DNA of 64,000 nt from JAOUEA01 sp963797635 (lineage in GTDB: Bacteria > Actinomycetota > UBA4738 > HRBIN12): NCBI GenBank assembly GCA_963797635.1, contig CAWCPZ010000003.1, positions 62,001 to 126,000 on the forward strand. Direction: 5' to 3'. Every line of letters begins with the position of its first letter. The stretch's first letter is position 1. The translations under genes were made by a program, and so were the position numbers. Below the pieces are notes generated by a model. The model made no database searches, was not told the origin of the DNA, and was given only the letters and a program-made list of their open reading frames with translations. Positions 27,251 through 35,799 of the stretch are shown piece by piece.

Positions 27251-27332
27251 TCGGGCGTGACCACCCTGCGAGCCACCTCGGCCGAAGCACACGAGCCTGC
27301 ACCGACCCCACCGGACCCGGCCGGGGCCTGAG

Positions 27333-29039
27333 GTGGCGACCCCGCGCGTCTCGACCGTCGAGCTGCGCGTCCTCGACGGGCCGAACCTCTACTACCCCCG
27401 CCCCGCGATCAAACTCACGCTCGAGGTCCCGGGGTGGATGCGCGCCTCCGAGACCACCGTGCGCGAGGTGGCCGAGCGGCTCTCGATGCCGCCGAGCCTG
27501 TCGCCGGGCGCGCCCGGGAGCGAGCAGCGACGCCGTGCGACCGCGCGCATCGGGGCCCAGCTGACGCGCCGGATCGCGGTGGCCTCCGGCGTGCGACGCC
27601 TGGCGGTCCGCGGCCGCCCCGGGCCGGCGCCCGACCGCATCGTGATCGCCTTCCCCTGGCGCCGGCGCGCCGCGGCCGAGGCGCTGGCCGCCGAGACCGC
27701 AGGCGCGATGGGCGACGTGCTGCGTCGCTCCCCCGCCCGGCTGATCGCCGAGGCCGGCGCGAGGCTCGCCGCCGTGGATCCCGGTCCTGAGCCGACGGTG
27801 ACGGATCCGACGATCCCGGTGATCCAGGTGACGGGCACGAACGGCAAGACCACGACGGTTCGCCTCCTCGCCCACCTGGTGCGGACCGCGGGCCGGTCCG
27901 TGGCCTTCTCCTCCACCGACGGGGTCTACCGCGACGACGGCGAGCTGGTCGAACGCGGTGACTACAGCGGGTTCGGTGGCGCGGCGATGGCGCTGGCCCA
28001 GGAGCCCGACATCGCGGTGCTCGAGACCGCGCGGGGCGGCATGCTCCTGCGCGGTGCGGGGGTCCTGCACAACGACGTCGCCGTCGTCACCAACGTCAGC
28101 GCCGACCACCTGGGTCTGCACGGCGTCGACACCGTCGATCAACTCGCGGAGGTGAAAGGCATCGTCACCCGCATCACCCGGCCCGACGGGTGGGACGTGC
28201 TGAACGCCGACGACCCCCGCGTGCTGGCGATGCGACGCAACGCGACGGGCCGTCCGTGGCTGTTCTCGACCCACCCCGATCATCCGGCGCTGCGTGAGGC
28301 CCTGCGCGAGGGCGGCCGCGCGATGTCGATCCAGGACGGCCGCCTCACCTGGTTCTCCGACCATCGGGCCCACCCCATGGTGGCGATGCTCGACGTGCCC
28401 ATGACCCTGGCGGGGGTCTCCCGGATCAACGCGCAGAACGCCATGGCGGCCGCCGCGGCGGCGCTGGCGATCGGCCTGCCGCATCGGGCCGTGGTCAAGG
28501 GCCTGAAGACGTTCGTCCAGGACCCCGAACACAACCCCGGGCGAGCCAACCTGTTCTCGATCGACGGCACGGTCGTGATGATCGACTACGCCCACAACGA
28601 GGCCGGCATGAGCGGCCTGGTGGAGACCTTGGACGGGCTTCGGCCGCGAGGCGGCCACGTCTGGCTCGCGATCTGCACGGCGGGCGACCGGACGAACGAG
28701 ATCCTGCGGTCGTTCGCGTTCCTGGCGGCGGTGGGTTCGGACCACCTGGCGGTCGCCGAGCTCCCGCAGTACCTGCGCGGGCGCTCACGCGAGGACATCA
28801 TCGAGCGCCTGAAGGACGGCGCGGAGGCGGCGGGCGTGCACGAGGTCGCCGTCTACCCCGATGAACTCGCCGCGCTGCGCGCGATGGTGGGCGAGGCCCG
28901 CCCCGGCGATGTCGTGGGCGTCACCGCCCTGGGGATGCGCCCGGAGATCTTCGCCTGGCTCGAAGACGCCGGAGCCACGCGGATGAGGCCCGCCGACGTC
29001 CGGCGGGTGGTGCGCCGGGCGCAGGCTTCCCGTGCGTGA
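27333..29039 (+). CDS. Mur ligase family protein related to cyanophycin synthetase, without ATP-grasp domain
   Basis: 568 residues from a GTG at 27333; the real start may be the GTG at 27257. The N-terminus STVELRVLDGPNLYYPRPAI matches the opening of the CphA in this window (HVFRGPNYWSYEPCIRLLVD). The ~300-residue ATP-grasp domain is then missing, and from about residue 160 a Mur-ligase ATPase/ligase module follows: VIQVTGTNGKTTTVRLLAH (P-loop), ERGDYSGFGGAAMAL, VTNVSADHLGLHGVDTVDQL, WDVLNADDPRVLAMR, SRINAQNAMAAAAAAL, and VVMIDYAHNEAGMSGLVETL in the C-terminal domain. The last parts match the C-terminal half of CphA well. An amide ligase acting on peptide or cyanophycin-like substrates is likely, but its product is unknown. 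Such shortened relatives may modify or extend cyanophycin-type polymers; this is inference. Confidence 0.75.
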   Translation: MATPRVSTVELRVLDGPNLYYPRPAIKLTLEVPGWMRASETTVREVAERLSMPPSLSPGAPGSEQRRRATARIGAQLTRRIAVASGVRRLAVRGRPGPAPDRIVIAFPWRRRAAAEALAAETAGAMGDVLRRSPARLIAEAGARLAAVDPGPEPTVTDPTIPVIQVTGTNGKTTTVRLLAHLVRTAGRSVAFSSTDGVYRDDGELVERGDYSGFGGAAMALAQEPDIAVLETARGGMLLRGAGVLHNDVAVVTNVSADHLGLHGVDTVDQLAEVKGIVTRITRPDGWDVLNADDPRVLAMRRNATGRPWLFSTHPDHPALREALREGGRAMSIQDGRLTWFSDHRAHPMVAMLDVPMTLAGVSRINAQNAMAAAAAALAIGLPHRAVVKGLKTFVQDPEHNPGRANLFSIDGTVVMIDYAHNEAGMSGLVETLDGLRPRGGHVWLAICTAGDRTNEILRSFAFLAAVGSDHLAVAELPQYLRGRSREDIIERLKDGAEAAGVHEVAVYPDELAALRAMVGEARPGDVVGVTALGMRPEIFAWLEDAGATRMRPADVRRVVRRAQASRA

Positions 29040-29080
29040 GTGCAACGCGGAAGCCGCTCGGAGCATCCAGGTTCGAGTGT

Positions 29081-29605
29081 ATGAGCGCGACGATCGGTGA
29101 CTTCGTGACCGAAGGCGTGAGCGCGGACCGGCTCGGCGCCCTGTACGAGGCGCACGCGGCCGACGCCTTGCGCCTCGCCTACCTGCTCACCGGCGACCGC
29201 GCGGTCGCTCAGGACCTGGTCCAGGACGCCTTCGTGAAGATGGCGGGCAGGCTCGCCCACCTGCGCCGTGCCGAGGCGTTCGGCGCCTACCTCCGCGTCA
29301 CCGTGGTGAACATGGCGCGCATGCGCGGGCGTCGGCTCAAGGTGGAGCGCGACTACCTCGCGCGTCACACGGCCGAACTGGTCGAGCCTCATCGAGACCG
29401 CGACGTCGCCGCCACCGAGAGCCTGCGGCTGGCGCTGGCCACCCTGCCGTTCAAGCAGCGCGCGGCGATCGTCCTGCGGTTCTTCGAGGACGTGCCGGAC
29501 GAGGTCACCGCCCAGGTGCTCGGGTGCCGGCAGGCGACCGTGCGCTCGCACATCCACCGAGGGCTGGAGACCCTGCGTGCCGAGCTCGGAGAGTGGGTGC
29601 CGTGA
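29081..29605 (+). CDS. ECF-type RNA polymerase sigma factor
   Basis: 174 residues. Region 2: ALYEAHAADALRLAYLLTGD then AVAQDLVQDAFVKMAGRL; region 4: LATLPFKQRAAIVLRFFEDV and CRQATVRSHIHRGLETLRAE, a helix-turn-helix. This is the layout of SigE-like ECF factors of actinobacteria. The ATG at 29081 is preferred over the GTG at 29036, which overlaps the previous stop. The gene after it begins inside its stop (GTGA), as expected for a sigma/anti-sigma pair. Confidence 0.87.
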   Translation: MSATIGDFVTEGVSADRLGALYEAHAADALRLAYLLTGDRAVAQDLVQDAFVKMAGRLAHLRRAEAFGAYLRVTVVNMARMRGRRLKVERDYLARHTAELVEPHRDRDVAATESLRLALATLPFKQRAAIVLRFFEDVPDEVTAQVLGCRQATVRSHIHRGLETLRAELGEWVP

Positions 29606-30676
29606 CCGACGAACTCCGCGACGAACTCGACCGGCTCGCGGCCGGAGCGCCGACCCCGGACGAACGGCGCGACCAGGTGGTGCGAGCCGCCCGACGCCGC
29701 AGCCGGGTGGGCTTGGTCGTGGCGGGCGTGATCGCGGTCACCGGTGTCCTCGTCGGGGTCCTGGCCGTCGGCGCGGTGCTCGACCGCCGGGATGCGCGGC
29801 CGATCGGACCGACGCCGACGGGGGTCGTGCGGGTCTCCGAGTCGGCGTCCACGCCCCCACCGATCGAAGCCCGAGGCGAGCTCGCCTACTTCCGGGACGG
29901 ACCGTTCGGTGGCTCCGCCCAGTTGATGGTTCGCAACGCCGACGGATCGGATCCGCGGACGATCGGTGATCTGTCGATCTCGACCTCCAGGCTGTCGATC
30001 GCGCCCGATGGCGTCGCAGGCGGTCTTCGATCACGGGCTGGGCGAGGGCTCGGGGCAGCTCGAGGTGATCGACCTGTCGACGGGGGCGACCGCACACGAT
30101 CTTCGACGTGGGCCAGCCGCAACGGCCCCGACTGGTCGCCCGATGGATCGACGATCGTCGTTCTCCACCGATTCCGGAGCGCTCTTCACGATCCCGTCCG
30201 GTGGAGCCGACTCGGGCACCCCGGTCCGAGACGAGGGCGACGGACGGTTCCTCGAGGGCTACGAGGCGAGCTGGTCTCCGGACGGTGATGCGCTCGTGGC
30301 CGTCGATGATGCCGGCGAGGTCTTCGTCGTGGAGGTCGACGGCACCTCCCCCGCCACGACGTCTCACGTCGATCGGTCGATGCAGGCTGGACGGACTGGG
30401 GCCCCGACGGGATCGTGGTCTCGACCATGGTGCACGGCGCGTGGGCGCTCTACGAACTCGACCCGGAGAACGAGGCCCCTCCTCGACTCCTGCTCGATCG
30501 CCCCGGAGACGAAACCGCCCCGGAGGTCTCCCCCGACGGCAAGTTCCTCGCCTTCGTCGGCATCGACGGGGACCAGCAGGACCTGTTCGTCTTGGATCTC
30601 GGGTCCGGGCGCCGTCGATCAGCTGACCGACGATGCGGCCCAGGAGCTCTCGCCGGCGTGGATCCCCTCGTCCTGA
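29602..30676 (+). CDS. membrane-anchored WD40-like/PD40 propeller protein, probable anti-sigma partner (several frameshifts)
   Basis: Starts at a GTG overlapping the sigma factor stop by 4 nt. The first ~55 residues (MTDELRDELDRLAAGAPTPD and on) form a short cytoplasmic part, then a transmembrane helix (VGLVVAGVIAVTGVLVGVLA) and an extracytoplasmic region with SPDG-type propeller repeats: ASWSPDGDALVAVDDAGEVF, APEVSPDGKFLAFVGIDGDQ, NGPDWSPDGSTIVVL. The repeats fall in three frames, so at least five shifts are needed between 30010 and 30640. Coupled position and topology suggest a regulator of the ECF factor, but no classical zinc-binding anti-sigma motif (HxxxCxxC) is present. Frameshifts may be sequence errors; real decay cannot be excluded. 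Confidence 0.6.
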
Positions 30677-30721
30677 CGCCGTAGGTGTACGGGCCCGTAC
30701 CGAGGGTTCGGCCGGACCACC

Positions 30722-30727
30722 TAGACT
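30722..30727 (+). promoter_or_regulatory. candidate -10 (TAGACT), leaderless start
   Basis: TAGACT lies 7 nt before the ATG of the otsA-like gene at 30735. Confidence 0.45.
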
Positions 30728-30734
30728 GCGGGGG

Positions 30735-32216
30735 ATGTCACCCAACAGAACCCGCACCACCGTCAGCGCCATGGAGGCGCCGGTGGTGGTGGCGTCCAAC
30801 CGAGGGCCCGTCAGCTTCGATCGGGACGATCGAGGCAGGTTGGCGGCCCGGCGCGGCTCCGGCGGGCTGGTCACGGCGCTGTCCGGGGTGTTCTACCGGG
30901 ACGACACCACCTGGGTGTCCTCGGCCATGACCGAGGGCGATCGCGCGGTGGCGCTGAAGGGCCGCACGGTGGCTCCCGATTCGAACCAGCGCATGCGCTA
31001 CGTCGTGATGCCGCAGGAGCGCTACGACGGCTACTACAACGAGATCTCGAACCGGATCCTGTGGTTCGTCCACCACGCGCTGTGGGACATCCCCCGCTCG
31101 CCGATGTTCGACGACGCCACCGAGGCCGCCTGGTACGACTACATCGAGACCAACCGCGCGTTCGCCAACGCCCTCGCCGACGAAGCCGAGCACGACCCCG
31201 TGTACCTGATCCAGGACTACCACCTGAGCCTGGTGCCCGGCATGCTGCGTGAACTCGTGCCCGAGGCCAAGATCGTGCACTTCTCGCACACGCCCTTCGC
31301 CGGTGCCACCTATCTCCGGGTCCTGCCGGTCGGCATGCGGACCGCGCTGCTCCGAGGGCTCGCCGGCGCCGACGTGCTGGGCTTCCAGTCCAAGCAGTGG
31401 GCCGAGAACTACCTGCTGTCGGCGCGGAGCCTGCCCGAGTTCCATGTGCTCCGCGGCGGCCGCATGCAGATCGAGGAACGCGACGCCGCGGTGCGCGCCT
31501 TCCCCGTGGCGGTGAGCGCCGAGCCGCTGCGCGAGACGGCGGCCCAGCCCGAGGCCGAGAGCGTGCGCGAGGAGCTCCGCGACCTGGTGGGTGAGCGTTC
31601 CCTGATCCTGCGTGTCGACCGGCTCGAACCGTCGAAGAACATCCTTCGAGGGTTCCTGTCCTACGAGCTCTTCCTGCGAAGGAACCCGCAGTGGCGCGAC
31701 AAGTGCGTCTTCCTCTGCCTGTTCAGCCCGTCACGCGAGGACGTGCCCGAGTACCAGGACTACGGCGAGGAGTGTCTCGCCGAGGCCAAGCGCATCAACG
31801 CCGAGTTCGGCACGAAGTCCTGGATGCCGATCGACATCCGGGTGCAGGAGGACTACGCCTTCGCCGTGGCCGCCTATGCCCTGTACGACGTGCTGTTCGT
31901 CAACCCGGCCTACGACGGCATGAACCTGGTCGCCATGGAAGGCCCCCTGGTGAACCGTCGCAACGGCGTGCTGGTGCTCTCCCGCAACGCCGGAGCGTTC
32001 GGTCGCCTGGGCCGGCAGGCGCTGGGCACGAACCCGTTCGACCTCGCCGAGACGTCCGAAGCGCTGCGGGAGGCCCTGGAGATGCCCGCCGACGAACGCA
32101 CCCGGCGAGCTCGGGGACTGGCTCGCACCGTGCAGGCGCACACCCCGTCGAACTGGCTCGCGAGTCAGCTCGAGGCCGTGGACCAGGTGCGGCCGCCCAC
32201 GCGCCGCCGTCGCTGA
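30735..32216 (+). CDS. otsA: alpha,alpha-trehalose-phosphate synthase
   Basis: 493 residues, GT20 family. VVVASNRGPVSFDRDDRG opens the protein, then GSGGLVTALSGVF (sugar-phosphate loop), LIQDYHLSLVPGMLRE, IVHFSHTPFAGATYLRVLP, LRVDRLEPSKNILRGFLSYE and FVNPAYDGMNLVAMEG, all diagnostic of OtsA. It transfers glucose from a nucleotide sugar to glucose-6-phosphate, giving trehalose-6-phosphate. The phosphatase OtsB is encoded 0.8 kb away on the other strand, and a GH15 enzyme follows. The ATG at 30735 sits at leaderless distance from TAGACT; the later ATG at 30771 has no support. Confidence 0.92.
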   Translation: MSPNRTRTTVSAMEAPVVVASNRGPVSFDRDDRGRLAARRGSGGLVTALSGVFYRDDTTWVSSAMTEGDRAVALKGRTVAPDSNQRMRYVVMPQERYDGYYNEISNRILWFVHHALWDIPRSPMFDDATEAAWYDYIETNRAFANALADEAEHDPVYLIQDYHLSLVPGMLRELVPEAKIVHFSHTPFAGATYLRVLPVGMRTALLRGLAGADVLGFQSKQWAENYLLSARSLPEFHVLRGGRMQIEERDAAVRAFPVAVSAEPLRETAAQPEAESVREELRDLVGERSLILRVDRLEPSKNILRGFLSYELFLRRNPQWRDKCVFLCLFSPSREDVPEYQDYGEECLAEAKRINAEFGTKSWMPIDIRVQEDYAFAVAAYALYDVLFVNPAYDGMNLVAMEGPLVNRRNGVLVLSRNAGAFGRLGRQALGTNPFDLAETSEALREALEMPADERTRRARGLARTVQAHTPSNWLASQLEAVDQVRPPTRRRR

Positions 32217-32225
32217 TCCGACCGG

Positions 32226-32939
32226 TCAGTCGCCGGTGGCGTGCGCGTTCGCGACGTCGCCGATGATCCCGGCGAGCTCTTTCGGGCGAGACCACATCGG
32301 CCAGTGGCTCGTCGGCAGGTCGACCCACGTGACGTCGCGAACCTCGGTGAGGCCGCCGAGCCACGCGAATCCTTCCTTGACGGCGTCCTGGTACTCCTGC
32401 GACGTGTACCCCGTGCAGATCATCGTGGTCGGCACATCGAGGCGCGCATCGTTGCTCAGCGAGACGCCTTCGCGCAGCACGCCCCCCGGCACGGGAACGG
32501 CCCGCCGGCGGAACGTCTCGATCTGCTCGGCGGAGAGGCCGTCGAAGTTCTCTTCGGCCTCCAGTTCCTGCTGTGGAGGCAGCGGCTTCTCGGTGTCGGC
32601 GAAGTCGGGGTCGGCAGCACCCGTGCCCGGCGCGGAATCGACGTAGACCATGGCGGCGATCCGCTCCGGGATGCGGTCGCTCGCGGCGTAGCCGGAGAAC
32701 CCAGAAGCGCTGTGCACGGCGAGCACGACGGGGGCTCCCGCCGCCTCGACCGCTGCGCAGATCGCGTCGACGTGGTCGGACAAGGTGATCGAGGACCGGT
32801 CGGCATCGGCCGACTCGAGACCGGGAAGCGTGATGGCGGTGACGTCATGGCCGTCGGCACGCAACGCGCCGGCGACCTCGTCCCACGCCCATGCGCCGAG
32901 CCAGAATCCGGGAACCAAGACGATCGGTGGGGTAGCCAT
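32226..32939 (-). CDS. alpha/beta fold hydrolase
   Basis: 237 residues: MATPPIVLVPGFWLGAWAWD (oxyanion region), LADGHDVTAITLPG-type second strand, nucleophile in VLAVHSASGFSGYAA (Ser in HSASG), acid near PTTMICTGYTSQ and His in DLPTSHWPMWSRP. Cytoplasmic, of the salicylate-esterase/RsbQ-like group; substrate unknown. The ATG at 32939 is preceded by TAGGGT at 7 nt, a leaderless-type promoter, so the 10 extra residues of the longer frame are rejected. Confidence 0.75.
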   Translation of the reverse strand: MATPPIVLVPGFWLGAWAWDEVAGALRADGHDVTAITLPGLESADADRSSITLSDHVDAICAAVEAAGAPVVLAVHSASGFSGYAASDRIPERIAAMVYVDSAPGTGAADPDFADTEKPLPPQQELEAEENFDGLSAEQIETFRRRAVPVPGGVLREGVSLSNDARLDVPTTMICTGYTSQEYQDAVKEGFAWLGGLTEVRDVTWVDLPTSHWPMWSRPKELAGIIGDVANAHATGD

Positions 32940-32946
32940 GGTCCAA

Positions 32947-32952
32947 ACCCTA
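32947..32952 (-). promoter_or_regulatory. candidate -10 (TAGGGT on minus strand), leaderless start
   Basis: Seven nt upstream of the start codon at 32939. Confidence 0.4.
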
Positions 32953-33004
32953 ACGGCGCACGGCGACATCCGCGTCGGACGGCATCGGGTCCCGACGGGC
33001 CCTG

Positions 33005-33766
33005 CTAGATCCGGCGGAGCAGCGCCACCAGCCCGGCGGGGCCGTCGACGACGATGTCGGCCGATCCCGCGAGTTGGGGTGGCGTCTCCGGTCCGTGCAC
33101 CGCCACCTTCAAGGTGGTGAGCCCGTCGGCGGCCAGCCGGTCGAGGGCCTCGAAGGCCCGCTGGTCGGCGACATCGTCGCCCGCGTACAGCACCGCGTCG
33201 AGTCGAGCCTCCGTGACGATCCGCTCGACCGCGCCTTCCTTGAGCGGGCGGCCACCGGGCACCAGTTCCCAGACCTTCTTGCCCGCGATCAACGCCATGC
33301 CGGCATCGAGGGCCACCGCCTCCAGCGCCGGAGCGAGCCGCCCCCGTGCGTCGTCGGGATCGTCGGCACCGCGGAAATGCACCGCGATCGAGGCGCCCTT
33401 GGACTCCACCCTGGTGCCCGGCACGGTGGCGGCGATCCCGGTCACCTGGTCGGCGACCCCTGCCGGCAGCGTGATGGCCTCCTCGCCCAGGCCGTACAGC
33501 CCGGCCAGGACGACGCCGGGCACGGCGACGAGTTCCTCCAGCTCGGCGGGGGTCCGCCCGGAGATCACCGCGACGATCGCGAGGCGCTCGACCAGCCGGG
33601 CGATCGCATCGCGGGCGCCGTCGCGGATCTTGGCGAGCTCGGGCCTGGCCACGATGGGGCTGAGGGTGCCGTCGAAATCGAGCAGCACCCCCGCCCGGCC
33701 GTCCCGCGTGGTGAACGCCCGCAGGGCGGCGTCGTCCTCAGTCGCGCGCATCGTCATCGCTCCCAT
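33005..33766 (-). CDS. otsB: trehalose-phosphatase
   Basis: 253 residues, HAD superfamily. Motif I is VLLDFDGTLSPIVARPE, motif II AVISGRTPAELEEL, motif III lysine around LALIAGKKVWELVPGG, and motif IV AVLYAGDDVADQRAFEAL. Cuts trehalose-6-phosphate to trehalose and phosphate, completing the OtsA step. Alternative starts exist at 33757 and 33751 (MGAMTMRATEDD). It sits head to head with the GH15 gene, about 65 nt apart. Confidence 0.9.
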   Translation of the reverse strand: MGAMTMRATEDDAALRAFTTRDGRAGVLLDFDGTLSPIVARPELAKIRDGARDAIARLVERLAIVAVISGRTPAELEELVAVPGVVLAGLYGLGEEAITLPAGVADQVTGIAATVPGTRVESKGASIAVHFRGADDPDDARGRLAPALEAVALDAGMALIAGKKVWELVPGGRPLKEGAVERIVTEARLDAVLYAGDDVADQRAFEALDRLAADGLTTLKVAVHGPETPPQLAGSADIVVDGPAGLVALLRRI

Positions 33767-33817
33767 GCATGCCTAGCAACATACGCCGGAAATCCAGGTG
33801 ACAGCTGACCTCGGGGC

Positions 33818-33823
33818 TACACT
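33818..33823 (+). promoter_or_regulatory. candidate -10 (TACACT), leaderless start
   Basis: TACACT lies 8 nt before the GTG of the GH15 gene at 33832, supporting that unusual start codon. Confidence 0.45.
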
Positions 33824-33831
33824 CGTTCCCC

Positions 33832-35799
33832 GTGAGCAGCGAGGTCGTGCCCTTCCCCGGGAACCCTTCGACCCCGCCGGTGGGCGGTGACATCGCCCCC
33901 TGGCAGTCGAGGCAGAGTCCCTTCCCCCCGATCGGCGAATACGGGTTCCTGTCCGACCGCGAGGTCTCGGCGTTGGTGGGGCCGAGCGGGAGCGTCGAGT
34001 GGCTCTGCCTCCCGCGCCCCGACAGCCCCAGCGTGTTCAGCGCCATCCTCGACCGGGGAGCCGGCGCGTTCCGGCTCGGGCCCGCCGAACTGCTGGTGCC
34101 CGCCGGTCGTCGCTACCTTCCCGGCACCAACGTCCTGGAGACCACCTGGCAGACACGGTCGGGTTGGCTCATCGTGCGCGACGCGTTGGTGATGGGCCCA
34201 TGGGTCGACACCGACGGCCGTCGCGAGGAGTACCGCCGTCCGCCCGGCGACTTCGAAGCGCGGCACATGTTGGTGCGCGCGGTCCGCTGCATCCAGGGGC
34301 AGGTCGAGCTGATCCTGAACTGCGAGCCGGTGTTCGACTACGGGCGCACCGACGCGCGCTGGGAGTACACCGGCGAGGGCTACGAGGAGGCGGTGGCCCA
34401 CGGAGGTCCCGACGATCCCTCCCTGCGTCTCACCACGAACATGCGCCTGGGCATGGCGGGGCGTGCCGCCGTCGCGTTCACCCGGCTGAACGACGGCGAG
34501 GCCGCGTTCGCCGCGCTGACGTGGGACGGCGAGGCGCACCCACCGCCGGCCGACCCCGAGGAGGCGTGGGAGCAGATCCACGAGACCGCCGACTTCTGGC
34601 GCGGCTGGCTCAACAAGGGCGAGTTCCCCGACCACCCGTGGCGCGCGCACCTGCAGCGGGCGGCCCTGACGCTGAAGGGCCTCACCTACGCTCCCACCGG
34701 CGCGCTGATCGCCGCCTCCACCACCTCGTTGCCCGAGACGCCGGGCGGGGAGCGGAACTGGGACTACCGCTACAGCTGGGTGCGCGACGCCACGTTCGCG
34801 CTCTGGGGCCTCTACACCTTGGGCTTCGACTTCGAAGCGAACAGCTTCTTCTACTTCATCGCCGATCAGGTCTCCGACGGGTCGCCGCTGCAGGTGATGT
34901 ACGCGGTGGGCGGCGAGACCGACCTCACCGAGGTGATCCTGGACCACCTCACGGGCTACGAACTCGCCAAGCCCGTGCGCATCGGCAACGCCGCGCACGG
35001 CCAGGCCCAGCACGACGTGTGGGGCGCGCTGCTCGACTCGGTGTTCCTCCACCTGCGCAGCGGGGAGTTCCTGTCGGGCAGCACGTGGAAGGGGCTCGCC
35101 GAGCAGGTCGACCGCGCGATCGCCCGCTGGACCGAACCCGACCAGGGGATCTGGGAGATCCGGGGCGAACCGCAGCACTTCACGTCCTCGAAGATCATGT
35201 GCTGGGTGGCGTGCGACCGGGGCGCCAGGCTCGCCGAGGTCATGGACAAGTCCGACGTGGCCCAGCGGTGGCAGGCCGAGGCCGATCGCATCAAGGCCGA
35301 CATCCTGGACAAGGGCGTCGACGAGCGCGGCGTGTTCACGCAGGCCTACGGATCGACGGCGCTCGACGCCTCGCTGCTGCTGGCGCCCCTGCTCCGGTTC
35401 CTGCCGGCCGACGACCCGCGGATCGTGGCCACCGTGCTCGCGATCGCCGATGAGCTCACCGACGACGGGCTGGTGCTCCGCTATCGCACCGAGGAGACCG
35501 ACGACGGCCTCCAGGGCCAGGAGGGCACGTTCGCGATCTGTTCGTTCTGGCTGGTCTCGGCGTTGGTGGAGATCGGCGAGCTCGATCGAGCCCGAGAGCT
35601 GTGCGAGCGCATGTTGTCCTACGCGAGCCCGCTCGGCCTCTACGCCGAAGAGATCGACCCGCGCACCGGCCGCCACTGGGGGAACTTCCCCCAGGCGTTC
35701 ACCCACCTGGCGCAGATCAACGCGCTGATGCACATCATCCGCGCCGAAGAGGCGGCGGGCGGCGCGGCGCTCATGGGTCCTCGTCCGCTGGGCGGGTAG
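33832..35799 (+). CDS. glycoside hydrolase family 15 protein (glucoamylase/trehalase-like)
   Basis: 655 residues. An N-terminal beta-sandwich starts PIGEYGFLSDREVSALVGPS and SVEWLCLPRPDSPSVFSAIL, followed by the (alpha/alpha)6 barrel: GGERNWDYRYSWVRDATFAL (GH15 hallmark with the catalytic-region Arg/Asp), GHAQAQ-like HGQAQHDVWGALLDSV, and a second acid region near YRTEETDDGLQGQEGTFAIC. The absence of a signal peptide and the otsA/otsB neighbourhood suggest an intracellular trehalase or maltodextrin hydrolase like actinobacterial GH15 trehalases. Its 3' end overlaps that of the convergent MMPL gene by 29 nt. Confidence 0.88.
   Translation: MSSEVVPFPGNPSTPPVGGDIAPWQSRQSPFPPIGEYGFLSDREVSALVGPSGSVEWLCLPRPDSPSVFSAILDRGAGAFRLGPAELLVPAGRRYLPGTNVLETTWQTRSGWLIVRDALVMGPWVDTDGRREEYRRPPGDFEARHMLVRAVRCIQGQVELILNCEPVFDYGRTDARWEYTGEGYEEAVAHGGPDDPSLRLTTNMRLGMAGRAAVAFTRLNDGEAAFAALTWDGEAHPPPADPEEAWEQIHETADFWRGWLNKGEFPDHPWRAHLQRAALTLKGLTYAPTGALIAASTTSLPETPGGERNWDYRYSWVRDATFALWGLYTLGFDFEANSFFYFIADQVSDGSPLQVMYAVGGETDLTEVILDHLTGYELAKPVRIGNAAHGQAQHDVWGALLDSVFLHLRSGEFLSGSTWKGLAEQVDRAIARWTEPDQGIWEIRGEPQHFTSSKIMCWVACDRGARLAEVMDKSDVAQRWQAEADRIKADILDKGVDERGVFTQAYGSTALDASLLLAPLLRFLPADDPRIVATVLAIADELTDDGLVLRYRTEETDDGLQGQEGTFAICSFWLVSALVEIGELDRARELCERMLSYASPLGLYAEEIDPRTGRHWGNFPQAFTHLAQINALMHIIRAEEAAGGAALMGPRPLGG

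Noticed and set aside
22807..27276. A 1489-codon open frame on the minus strand
   Set aside because: Only the 3' 519 codons (PucR) are real. The rest is antisense to gabT and the MFS gene and has the Arg/Gly/His-rich composition of a high-GC shadow frame.
27257..27331. A 24-residue leader peptide before the Mur ligase-like gene
   Set aside because: The -10 spacing is good, but a one-base error making it the true N-terminus of the ligase is as likely. Composition (Pro/Thr/Ala) gives no attenuator signal.
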